Assembly (NCBI GenBank): GCA_963070105.1
Contig: OY718804.1
Span: 9,159,317 to 9,223,316 of the forward strand
Length of the DNA: 64,000 nucleotides
Direction of reading: 5' to 3'
Source: Litomosoides sigmodontis
Taxonomy: Eukaryota > Nematoda > Chromadorea > Rhabditida > Onchocercidae
The notes beneath the pieces were generated by a model. The model was not told the origin of the DNA and did no database searches. It saw only the letters and a program-made list of their open reading frames with translations. Made by a program: the position numbers and the translations under genes. Numbering within the stretch: the stretch's first letter is position 1; each line of letters starts with the position of its first letter. Below are positions 1-12,152 of this stretch, piece by piece.

Positions 1-3000
1 ACAACTTGTCCATACAAATAATGAAATTTTACGAGAAATTATTTCAATTTTCGATGAAAGGTATTAATTAGTTCCTTTTGGTGCGAAAAACACTTTTATA
101 CCTAAAATTGTCACACTTATTGCACTCAAAATAGCGTGGCAAGTGTTTGAGGAAATTAAAAAGTAATATTTTTAAGTAAAACATTTCAAAATTTTCATTT
201 TTCTTTCCATCTGCTTTCTCTCTCTCTCTATCTTTTAGTCTCTTGCATTGTAGAGCTTCGTTGGATTTTGAATATTCAAAAACAATGCGGAAATTATCAA
301 CGAGGTTGCATAAAATTTCAGCTAAATCACCTGGGTAAGTCTTTTTTAATTTTGATTTAAATTTCGTTAAAATTTTCTACGGCTATTGTTAGTTTATGTC
401 TTTTAATTTTTAAAATATTAGCAATTAAACTTGCACAAATTTGTCGAAAAATAATAATTTAAATGATTTGCTTGCAATACGCGTCAAAGGTTTATGTGTA
501 AAGTTATTGCTACTATGTAATTTTACTTAATTATTAATTTCAAATATATACTCATTTAACTGTTCGTTCATCTTTGGTTTGTTTGTCGTCGAATTCTCCG
601 ATAAATATTTATTTGTTTAATCGGAAATGGTAATAGCAATGGAATGAATCATCGCAACAAAAATTACAAATTTTTAATTTCCCCAACTCCAATTGAATTT
701 CATATCAATCATAATTTTTTGGATGTGATCCTTGCAACAAAACCGTGACAATTAGAAATTTATTTTCAAATGAGACGGCTGAGTGACGGTGCAAGCGCAC
801 ATGTATGCGTATGGAAAATTGTGTAAAACTAAGCAATTAATTAGACTTTAAAAATTTTTAATCATTTCAAAATTTATTATATTATATGTTGCACGACGTT
901 CTGAATTTATGTAAGTATGAAATTTTCTATTTTAATAAGTTTTTAAATTTATTTCAATGATAAGATTGGTAGTGGAAATTGCTTAGGATTTAGTGTTCAG
1001 TTAGTGAAACTGAAAATTGGCGCAGTTAAGCGTTAAATAAGACAGACGTAAATGCTGTTAAATATCAATGCGCAAAACTACAGCGACGATTTCCGCCGAA
1101 TGTTTGAATGAACATTTCCGCTCATTTTAATTCATCCAATATTTTTGAGAATTAATGAATTTTTTTATTCTTTGAAGGGTTATCGATCGTGCCTGGAGCT
1201 ATGTTGCCGATCAGTTTGATGATCAAGCTAGCATACATAAGTAAATTAAAAGTTTATCAAAATTTATTGATTGATTTTTGTGATAGCAAGCAATTATTTT
1301 AACAATTGGATGTATCATTTAATTAACTTTCACATAGTTTTGAGTTAGTAATTAATTTTTAAATAAATTGTTTATATTTATTTTTATTAGAAAAAAAAAC
1401 ACAACTTCCAAGCGGAAATTATTTTTCAGTTAGAAATTTACAATTAATGAAAAATATTGTTAATTTAAAAAAAAAAAACGAAAAGAAACCAATTGACCAT
1501 AGCATTTTAAATTTAGTCACTGATAGCAGTCCCATGTTGCTAGGGAGGAGTTTATTAGCCTCATAATTTAGAATATTAATTGGCATTTGGGATATTTGCA
1601 GCAATCTTGGCTCAGCTATAACCGATGATATCGTGCAACCTCTTCGGGCAATCTTTAATTCCCAGCAACGGACAATTCGCGCCGTACGTGTTATTGCGTC
1701 ATTTTATTCGCAAAATTTTACGTGCGGCTTTAGCACTTTTAAGCGTTAAACACGTCGGTGAAATTTTTTCTGCTTTTATTGTCTTATATTTAGTTATCAG
1801 AAATTTTATATTTAATTACTCGATTAAAGAATCTCGGAAAAATACACGAATATTTTTTGTTCGTACTATCAATGCTGAATTGTAAATTTGAAAATTATCG
1901 ACGCTAAAATGTTAGAGATATTAAAGATAGCTTCTTATTTTTTTGTCTTTTAAACAACGTGGTAAATTATTGGATGAACTTTTGCTTGCATAATTTTCAC
2001 ATTTCAAATTTTTTTTTCGGTCATTTCAATGTAATTGAAAAATCTCAAGAAAAAATTTAGCAAATTTTATTAAATTATCAAATGCATGGATGAAATTGAT
2101 GCAGAAAGAGCTGAATTCAGTAATTCTGTAATTTTACAATTTCCAAAATTTTCTCTTCATCTCTTTTTTGCTCTTTTCTTAGTAATAAATACATTTGGGA
2201 ATGAATTTTCGTTTTTTTTTCTTTCCATTTTAAGATTTGCAGACGGAACAGTTAACAAATCGGGAGTTACGTTTTCTCACCTCCAAACGTGATGAGTTAT
2301 CGAAGCTCAAGCGCCTGCTGTATAGCTCAAGTCGTGATCTTGAAAAGGTTGAGCAGCTCATCGATAACGATCACATGTCAAACATAAAGGTTGCGCATTT
2401 CATCGCCTCTTTAATGCAAAATAACGACAGTGATAATTAATCGAGTAAATCACAACGAGTAAGCAGTAGTGATAGCGATAACGATAGTGATAATACTGAT
2501 AATTTTAATGATAATGATAACTTTGATAGTTTCAGTCAATGCTGTCCTCCTTATCAATTCCATCTACTAATTATCGCAAGAGAAAGAAATACTTTCGTGC
2601 ATGTTGTCCTATCATCCTATCAAATTAAATTTCATCATTTCGTACTTGTTTTTTTTTTTTTTGCTGACTTTCGTCGAATTTGAGAAATAAAATTAGCGAC
2701 AGTGATGATTATCTGTGGAAAATCAATTTGTTTGACCTAAATTTCGCTTTATTTTCATGCAAAAGAAAGAAATGGAATTTTGGAAAAGCAGGCGAAATTC
2801 TAATTTCCAATTTATTTCTCGTTAATTTCACACTTTTCATTTTTTTTTTCTAGTTGTCAGTAAGAAAACGGAAGTTGTTGGAGCAAGTGATGAAGCAGGA
2901 ACAGGCTTACATTGAGGAAGCGATAGCAACTGAACGTCAACGACGTGTAACAGATGGCGTGTTACGTAAAGGTGTTGAATATCTGGAAATCGTGGAAAGG

Positions 3001-5631
3001 CAACGTTTAGCACACTGTCAAACAGCACTTGGACGATTTCAGCGCAAAATTTCTCAATTAGGACCAAATTTAAATATGGTAAAAATTCCTGACATCATTG
3101 GCGCTAATTAATTTCGCCTCCTAAAATTTAAAATGAGCTTAATTGAGAGTGGTACCAATGGGCATTGCCGTAACGATAAGCCATTCATCATTTTCTTCTA
3201 TCTTTTAATTTAAATTTTGTACTTTCTTCATTTCCCAAAATGTTTCCTCCTCCTCGCTCCCTTTCATCTTAATAAGAATTAATTACTAAATTATTATACG
3301 CCGAGCGAACGAATTTTTCTTTTTGCTTCAATTTATTTGCAATAATTAAGTGTAATATTTCAAAAGTGTTATAAATACACAGGATTTAACACCAAAGGTC
3401 ATTTCAATTAGTGCAAAGGTCATTCCAGAGGTAACCTTTAGAGGATTTTTTTTTTTTGCATTTTTTCATTACAAACATTTATTATCTGTGAATAATTAAT
3501 GCACACACACCATTTCCTTTAATGATGCATTCTTTTCGTTTGTCATTATCTATCTGCTCATTTATTTTCGTCTTTGAATTTTATTAAAATTTAAAAATTG
3601 GTAGAAGTGAAGATGATTTTGCAGATGTTTGAGCGTTGTATGAATGCGCTAAATGACGCTGTAAGCGTGGAACCAAACGAGCAACTCTTAGTGTTAGCAC
3701 CAATTTCTTCAACAAATCACACAATTTACCTGTGTGATTTTCATGTTGGTTACTCTTCGTCCTCAATAATTAAGTAAATAATTAACGAAAGTTAATTTCA
3801 TCTTCTATTTCACTCCCTTTCATAGGCTAGTTTGTTGTGAATAAATTGCGCATTTAAATGTCAATAATCGGACAAATGAAAGCCATTAACATTGCACCAT
3901 TAATTAATTCACCAATTAAATAATTATGTAGCTAGCAAATAATTTAATATGTTAGCTAAAACAAAATGATAAGCATAGGCCCATGAATGATTAATTGTAG
4001 GCTGAGAATTTTGCTGAAATAATAGGCGGTCAGCGACGGCGCTGGACGTTGGAGCGAATTAGCGCAGTGCTTCACGAGTACCTGAAGCATGCGCAGTTGG
4101 AAGAAAAATCAGTGTTACAGTCGTCGACTAATACTACAAATTGTGTAAGTTTCTGCTAATTCCCCTTTTTTTTTCTGTTCAAACTATCACTTATATTTGT
4201 TGACGTGCGTGTGATGGACGTTTTGACGTTTAGCATGAGTGGACGATTAGGTGGTCGATGAAATTTACGTAGTTTCTTTTTGAGTGAAATGTTGAAACGT
4301 CTCCGGAAATAATTGTTATTCCTTTTCAATCAAAGAATAGACCATGGAAGATGAAAGGGCCGACTAGTTGAATATGCCAATTTGATAAATTATCAATCAG
4401 AGATGATTAGCTTCTCAAATCATTCATCGGTTCCACAACGAAATGACCGCAGTGGCTTGTGATCAAATTGGTGCAATCTTTGATTGAACTGATTTCATTC
4501 GTAATTCTCTTTTGGAAATTTACGATCTATCGCTTATTGTTTTATTTCATTTAAGAGTTACATGGAATTTTTGGAATATTTGATTTATAAGGTAAACGAA
4601 GCACTGAAAAGCATCGACGGTGCGCAGAATAGAGAATATCATCGATTGACACGTTTTCAACAGAAACTTAAAGATAAAATGGTGGAATTTGCTGTTTACG
4701 TTTCACTTCCATTGATGAAAATAAAAATGAAAAATGAAAGTGAAATTTTTCAAAAAATACTTCTTCCCAAGCAAACGTTAATCAAAAAATATTTACTAAT
4801 TTTTCCTTTTCATTCTTTCTTTCTTTTTTCTATTTTTTTTTTCAATAAAGGGTTTGGCGCAAACAATACTGACAGTACCCTTCGATGAATTCGAAAACAG
4901 TGAAAAACCATCTGTGCCAAGTTTGCCAACAACATCAAGCGGAGATGATGAAACGGAACCGGTATGAGCTAACCTTTTCCGCTCCAACCGATCATTTTTT
5001 GTTATCAAAAAATTTTTACTTCATTACAGCAACCATTCCTAACACACAAAATTACACATGACATTTTACTTTTCTATTGCAATTAGGGAAAGTTACATGG
5101 AAGAATGGAATTTTTGAAATTTTGCAAAAATTTTATTTATTATACTTAGTAAAAGTTACGGATCATTTGCTACTAAAATCAAAGTTTACTGCTACATTAT
5201 TATTATTATTATTATGAAAAATGTAAAATGAAGTTTTTTTTTTGTCTTTTCATTTTTAGATTGTTAATGATACACGTAAACCATTAGAACAGTATGCAGC
5301 GCCACGTACGTTACTATGCGATGAATTACAACGTGTGCCGAATACATCATCATCAACGTGTGCGAGCTACAACAGTGAAGCAATTAAGCAGATCTATCGC
5401 GTCCTCTATGATTTTACGGCTAAAACAGAGGATGAATTAGACGTGCGTGCGGGCGACTGCGTTTTGGTGGAAGGGAAAATTGGCAATGATTGGATGATTG
5501 GACAAATTATTTCAAATAATCAAATAACTGACGAAAATAATAGTGCAAATTTTAAAATGAATAATAAAATTGGACGATTTCCAGCATCGTATGTAGCGCA
5601 TGCTAGTTGTAGCCGTGATGTGATACGGTAA
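1..5631 (+). CDS. NOSTRIN-like F-BAR, HR1-like and SH3 protein (5' partial)
   Basis: Eleven exons join in frame: 1-60, 254-334, 1178-1240, 1602-1683, 2243-2389, 2854-3078, 3625-3744, 4001-4144, 4556-4681, 4851-4961 and 5260-5631, giving about 509 residues; the start lies left of the window. The first seven exons read as an F-BAR domain (for example RASLDFEYSKTMRKLS, then VIDRAWSYVADQFDDQ and NLGSAITDDIVQPL), rich in charged helices. Exons 8-9 give a short coiled segment in the place of the HR1 motif of NOSTRIN. The last exon ends with an SH3 domain (VLYDFTAKTEDELDVRAGD, a W in WMIGQI, and GRFPASYV). This domain order and length match NOSTRIN, an adaptor that binds membrane through F-BAR and recruits partners such as dynamin and N-WASP through SH3 during endocytosis. 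The 3' ends of exons 7 and 9 are less certain than the others. CIP4/FBP17-type F-BAR proteins are the alternative. Confidence 0.72.
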
Positions 5632-6896
5632 TGATAATTGATAATCGATTATTGATATTGATAATATAGTACTGCCGCCATTTGCTAGCATTCTTTCATC
5701 CAATCCTTTCTTCTGTGCTCGAAAAAGTGAGTGTTGAAGAGTTAGGCTCAACCGATAGATAATTAGTTTATTCATCGTAAATGATCTCAGCCTTTTTCAC
5801 TGAATGAATTAATTAGTAAAAGGTACTGCTGATTGTTTCAATTTGAAAGTTTTGTTTCTTACACATTCGCTGCATGTTTAACTTCAATAATTTTGTTGTA
5901 AAATTTAGCGTTTTTACACTACGTTTTAGCTGTAGAAATTTTAATTCCAATATTTAAGCATGCATTTCAAATGTATAATTTGTTAAATATTAAATTTGGA
6001 ACTTTTTTCTTCGAGAAATTGTATATTAAAAAATTTTTTTTGAATTTATTCTTGTCAAATATTTTGGAAATTTCCCCTCTCAACGCATCTGTTACTGTCT
6101 GTTGTGAAATTTTTTTTTTTTGTTATAATTCACGTAATTTGAAAGTGATGTTTTCCGCTGATCGATAAATCGACTTTGCAAAATTTCCATTCATTTAGGT
6201 GCAAACAAATTTTTCGGCAAATTTTATGAATGAAAAAGGAATTGAACTGATATTTTGGTGTAGTTGAGATGTGAAAATAGACAAATTTAAAATTTCAACA
6301 ATCGAGCATTTCAATAAGATTGAAGGATGGCCGTAATGAACGACTGGTATATTAGATACGGGTAAGAACGAGAAAGTATAGTAGCAGTAATAAATTAATA
6401 GAAATTTTAAAAAAAAAAAAAAAGGGAATAGTTTTAAATGTGAAATTAAGATAGCTCTTCGAATGTTTACGAACGATGATAAATTTAGGAGGAAAAGGAG
6501 TAGTTATTTAATTTGTGATTGCCAGTATTTATCAATGAACTGATTAAAGTAGTCTGATAGATTGTAATTAAGCAATCTTAAATCCCAAGCACTTCATATC
6601 AGAGCTTTCATCACATCAAAGGTAGCGCGATATGTACTTCAAAGCAATTAATACATTTTATTTTGTGCTCTCTGCGTTGCATGAAATGATTGAAAATGAC
6701 AGGGAAAGTTTATAACTTCATTTTCTCATCTTTTTTTGCCTCTTTTATTTCTTTTTCATTTAATTTAAAATTCGATTAAAGTCGGAGGAAGGATGAGATG
6801 AAGTCAATACGTTAACAAATGTGTCTGATTGGGCGAAGTGTAATAATAGTGTAATGAAGTGTAATAATAGTGTAATGAATGAATTGTAAATCGCTT
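5632..6896. other. Intergenic, 3' flank of the NOSTRIN-like gene
   Basis: AT-rich sequence with short poly-A and poly-T runs. No reading frame with splice signals or recognisable protein similarity was seen. It probably includes the 3' UTR of the upstream gene. Confidence 0.5.
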
Positions 6897-7149
6897 GAGA
6901 GAGAGAGAGGGAGAGAGAGAGAGGGAGAGAGAGAGAGGGAGAGAGAGAGGGAGAGAGAGAGAGGGAGAGAGAGAGAGGGAGAGAGAGAGGGAGAGAGAGA
7001 GGGAGAGAGAGAGGGAGAGAGAGAGGGAGAGAGAGAGGGAGAGAGAGAGGGAGAGAGAGAGGGAGAGAGAGAGGGAGAGAGAGAGGGAGAGAGAGAGGGA
7101 GAGAGAGAGGGAGAGAGAGAGGGAGAGAGAGAGGGAGAGAGAGGGAGAA
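6897..7149 (+). repeat. Homopurine GA minisatellite, 10-base unit
   Basis: About 253 bases contain only G and A on the + strand. The body is a tandem array of the ten-base unit GAGAGAGAGG, with some longer GA-only units in the first 100 bases. The Arg-Glu open frames on + and the Ser-Leu frame on - across it are by-products of the repeat. Confidence 0.95.
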
Positions 7150-8198
7150 TGAGGAAGAAGATCAGTGTGTTCGCTCATAGAATTTGCATAAATGCAATCA
7201 CTCCTCTGTCGACCAACCAAATAACTTAACATTTCAATTGCAAATGATATTGTCGGAGACATATGCGCCTCATTTGATCCATTCACACTGCGCCTCACTC
7301 GCTTACCAACTTCTCATCGAATTTACTAACATTCTCTTTGATGTGAATGAGTGAATGAACGAGCGCTTCGTGTTAGCTTAATTTTCCATCTCATATTTTT
7401 AGCTAGAAAATTTTCCACTCCAAAAGATTACAATTCCTTTCTTTCCTTCTCCTTTTCCTTCCGCTTTCTTTCCTTCGCTTATTCATTTAAGCGAATTACA
7501 GCGCATTTGGCTAATTGGCATTTTCCTCCCTCTCTCACTCCTTCGCTCTTCTTTTGATTTCATTTTAAAGTTGTTAAATTATCTAAAATGCCGAAAAATT
7601 TTTGACATTTTCTTTAGTGGAATTGTTTAATAAATTACATGTAAATTAAATTTAAATTACTTTCATTTTGTTGATTCCACAAATAGTAAAGTTTACCAAT
7701 CACTTCACTTGTTTAATAGTTTGCGCACTGCGCAGTAGTTTACACATAATTCGGCTTTTCGACTTAATTAAATTAGTTACTATCGAATTTGCCACTTTGC
7801 ATTAAATGGCAAAAATACGGGTTAATCATTGGGCATTGGTAACAATAAAAATAATCGATGAGGGCTTTTGGTAAGGTGAAAGCCGCTTTAAATTTTTTCA
7901 AATCATTCCTTGGACATTTCAGTCTATCGTCCGCGTTGAAATTGTCTAAATTAATTATTATCAATGATTGAAATTTGAGCAGTTGCTGATAAATTTCAGA
8001 AATTCGTATCATCCAATGGTTGAAATGACAATAGAATTGTAAGTTTATTGATATTTCTGGCTGTTTAACAACGGTTTGTGTAAATGTCAACAACACTTCT
8101 CTCTGCCTTTTTTCATTTTGTATTTCACATTCTTTTTTTCATCAAATATTAAGGCAATTTTGTTATGGCAAACAAAAATTCAAATTTAAATTTTCCAG
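7150..8198. other. Intergenic or 5' region of troponin T
   Basis: No confident exon was found. The first coding exon or exons of troponin T (a short start exon is usual in the family) must lie here or further left, since the first exon recognised begins in the third base of a codon. Confidence 0.4.
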
Positions 8199-10908
8199 GC
8201 CCAACAAGGATGATGATGAGGAGGAGGACGAGATAGACGAGGAGGAAGAGATTGAAGCTGAGGATGAGGAGGGAGAAAGTGAGGATGAAAGTGAAGGAGA
8301 GGCGGAAGATGAAAGCGAAGGAGAGGAGCATGAAATTTTGAAAGAAACTAAAAGTGAAATGTAAAAAATTTCATTTTTCATTTAAATTTTTGCAAAATGA
8401 TTGATTTTTCCCTTTGTAACGTTTTTTTTTTCTCATAATTTTATCTAAAATTTATTTTGATATTAAAAAAAATGTTTGCGTTAACTTTGTTTTCATTTTA
8501 AAAAAATTTGTTTTCTTTCTATTTTTTCAAAGAATAATTTCAAATACCAACATTAATACGAATAGAATTAATTGGGAAAAAGTGCAGATAGTATATTTTT
8601 TTTAATGCAAACGATAATTTTATAGAAAAGACTGCTTAATTTTAAATCTATCAAAAGTGTTTGATTAAATTTAACAACTCCAAAATCCAATTTGCACTTA
8701 AAAAAATTGACAAACAATTTATTGTCAGCGTAATTTTGAAGGATAAAAGTTGACAACAAAGAATGCATAGGAATGACAGAAGCAACGAAAGCAGTTTTGG
8801 TAAGTCAAATTTAAATTTCTTAATTTCGAAAATTTTCTCCCATTAATTTGACATGACTGTTTTATTGATACATTTGAAAATTAAGGCTGCAAAGAAACGA
8901 CAAGAAGAGGAATATCGCTTGCAGTATGAGGCACGTCGAAAAGAGGAATGTGAACGCGTGGAGCAAGAATTGAAAAATTTACGTGCGAAACAGGAAAGAC
9001 GTCGACGTGAACGTGAGCAGGAGGAGAAAGAATTAGCGGAAAAAATGCGTTTAGCTGAGGAGAAGCATCGTCAGGAAGAAGTGAGCCTGATTTTCATTCA
9101 CTTACCATGCAATAATAATAATAATCTTCTTTTTCTGTCATTTCAGTGGAGCTGTTCTTTTTTTTAAAAAAAAAAGGATATATTAATTTCTAGCGACAAT
9201 TTTCTAATTTCATTTCTCATTTCAAATTATGCTCAATTGAATAGTTTCACAAATGTATTGCAGCTTTTTGATGGAAAAAAAAATTCCTTTTTCCATAAAA
9301 TTTATTTCAATTATATATTTTTTTTTCAATTTAACGAATGCATTTCCTCTTTTTCCATTATTTATTAGAAAGGAAATGGAAAAGAAGGGTGATTTCCGGT
9401 TTCGGAAATTTTTTTTCAGGAAGAAAGTAAAGCTCGTGTAGAGGCGCAGAAGCGGAAGCGTGAAGAAGAGCGATGCAAAAAGCAAGCAATGCTTGCCGGT
9501 TCATTAGCCGGCATTGTTTCATCTAGCAATAACTGCAATCCTAATTTTATCATTCAAAAACGTGAAAAAACAGAACGAAACGTAAGTTCGCTACGTGAGC
9601 GGTTTCTCAAAGTGAAAATTTTTTTGAACATGAAAGAAAAACATGCTAATTAATGATTAGTGAATTGGAAGTTGATTCCGTGACAGCTAGTGTACTACGT
9701 TAAGATGTTAGTACAGTCGGGCGACTTCCCTTTGACGTTTTCTAATTTTACCTTTCAGAAAAGCGAGAAAGAGAGGGATGACAAGGAAGAAGCTAAACGT
9801 GCTTACATGGAAAATGTGAAGCAGAAGCCGGACATTTCACATTTATTGATAAACGACTTGAGAATGAAAATTCACAAATTGTATTCACGCATTTGCAAAT
9901 TGGAAGCACTAAAATATGATCTTGAAAAGCGACATGAACGACAACTTTACGATGTAAATAGTGCAATCGATTATAATTTTCGAATCTCACTTTCATTTTA
10001 CGTGTACACGTACGTGTCATCCTAACTCAGCGATAAAGTTGCAGCTGAAAGAATTGCATGAACGTGAAAAGCAAGTGGCACGACATCGAGCACTTCAACG
10101 TGGACTTGATCCAAATGAGGCGGCAGCATCACCACATCCTGTTTGTTCCTCCATAATGCATTTTTCTTCCTCTAAATTTCGTTGCAACATTTAATGTTGT
10201 TTGAACTTTTGCGCTTTCAAACTAAATTATTCGCTCTAGCATGATCTTACATCTGTATAAATTAGAGGTAATATAAAGGAAATTTGTTAAAATTTCTTTG
10301 CAATTTATTAAATTTTATTTGAATATGCAGGAAAGAATTCAATTTTTCATTTCATTTCTAGGCTTGCACTGTGATTATTTCGATTCTTGTTATATCAATT
10401 CAGATATTTTTTCACTGAATTAGCCTAATTTTTAGCCAAAAATTAATGTCGCATCCAAATTTGATCGGCAATTCGATCGTCGATCCTATGATGACCGCCG
10501 AATAATATTTGAAAAAGTATGATTTCGTCATTAATTTGATATCCAAAAAAAAACCAGTGAAATGAATTTTGAAATTTAATATTTACATTTTTGACTGAAA
10601 AAAATTTCAAGCTAAAATTTTTGTAATTTAAGTCTTTAGCACATTTATTACACGAATTCAAAAAGATGAAAACATCGCGTGAATTCAGCCGAAATCTATT
10701 GCTTCTGTTGTAGCCTCCGGTTGAGAAACCGTTACCACTCGTTCACGGCACCGCAAGGCCGCCACCGGAATGGGGTCGTACGGAAAATGAAGAGTTGGAG
10801 CAGCTTCGAAAAATTATCGAACCACGCAAGTATGTGGAGGAAGTGAAAGTGACAAATGTCCGACCACCCATTGAACCCATTCCATTATCGATGCCACAAA
10901 TGGATTAA
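8199..10908 (+). CDS. Troponin T (5' end not resolved)
   Basis: Exons 8199-8353, 8771-8799, 8886-9080, 9420-9581, 9759-9953, 10045-10140, 10436-10516 and 10714-10908 join in frame to 368 residues ending at TAA. The order is that of nematode troponin T: a very acidic N-terminal tail ([14 protein letters not shown]), a long Arg/Glu/Lys helix that binds tropomyosin ([19 protein letters not shown]), the conserved KKQAMLAG segment, a heptad region for troponin I contact ([19 protein letters not shown]), then RGLDPNEAA and [17 protein letters not shown] followed by a proline-rich tail. The protein anchors the troponin complex to tropomyosin in body-wall muscle thin filaments. The C-terminal extension after the DRRSY block is usual for worms. 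Donor choice for the first exon (8353) was set by reading phase. The start codon lies in one or more unseen exons to the left. C. elegans has several paralogues (mup-2 and tnt genes); which one this matches cannot be told here. Confidence 0.9.
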
Positions 10909-12152
10909 GAATTTTTAAAGTCAACGGTTTTAAGTTTTCCTCACTTATGCCTAAATTTGAAGCAAAAAAAGGTTCCATAATTTCACACCGAAAATTTCAA
11001 TTATTCCATTACCAACCATCAAATTACATCCGGCAATTGTTTAAATTCATTTCTTCTTCCTCTGATAATTCGCCTCTCTTCCGTATTTCACTCCTAATTT
11101 TAATTGGACGAATGAATGAATTCGTGAAATTATTCATTTCTGCTCCATGTCAGTGCAATTAACCATTTTAAATAAGGTAACATTTTCGCGGTATCCGTAG
11201 CTTTCTACTTCAAATCAAAATTTAATTACTTAAATAAGCAGCTTAATTACATTATTTTTATTCATTTCGAATTAAACGATTCTTCCATCCATTTAATCGA
11301 AAATTTTCAACTTCCAATTGCACTTGAACATTTGCTAAAATGACCAGTTAGTTCACTGCCTGTCCTCTCATAGTACAACTTTTTTGTCACTGCCTATTTG
11401 TAGCAGCACCTTCTTCTTTGGTATAACTTTCCCACTACAGTACATTTACAGTAACATTTCCTTGTTACAGTGCGTTGCAGACATCATTGTTTCACCGTGG
11501 TTCATTCATTACAGTGTATTTCATTTTCTTACCACAAATTACGCGTGGTATTATTACAGTCCATTCACGGTGTCATTTTTTAATGCAACATATTTCAAAT
11601 GTTACTGTACCGTTACAGTATACTCAAAGTGCTATTTCTTTACAATAAATTCGCGATGACTGAGCAAAGGTATTGAGCATACAGTTTCCATTTTATTTTG
11701 ACCTTACATTACAGCAATATTGAGCTACATACTATCATTCTAATTTTCTTTTTTTTCCTCAATTTAATATTAAATTTAATTATTGAATTCTAATTTTAAC
11801 TTTAAATTCTAGCTCGCAAAAACATTGATACCAAATGTCTTATTTTTTCTATGACAAAAAATTTAGATCAGTTTTGAAATCTATAAGTAGTAAAATAGTA
11901 TATCGGTGGGATTGAATAAAAAAAATTGTCGAATAGCTAAATGGTGAATGTTAATTAATTCATTAATTTTACTTATCATTAACTATTCATAATGAAGAAA
12001 AGTTCGATAAAAAAAGTTGCTAAAATATCACCGAAATATCAGTGCAAAGTTGTGAAACATCTCTTCCAGACATCACAACAAATGAAGTTTAATGTGAAAT
12101 ATTTTCCTCAACGTTTGTCTTCTCCGTCACCGACAACGAACTTTGCGTAACA
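10909..12152. other. Convergent intergenic region with TTACAGT cluster
   Basis: This lies between the 3' ends of troponin T (+) and the ABCG gene (-). Five exact TTACAGT copies occur at 11446, 11465, 11509, 11554 and 11613. No coding exon was recognised; the open frame at 11384-11659 is low-complexity and unlike any family. Confidence 0.5.

Noticed and set aside
6804..7298. Ser-Leu frame on - and Arg-Glu frames on + at the GA repeat
   Set aside because: Pure products of a ten-base homopurine repeat; no flanking coding sequence.
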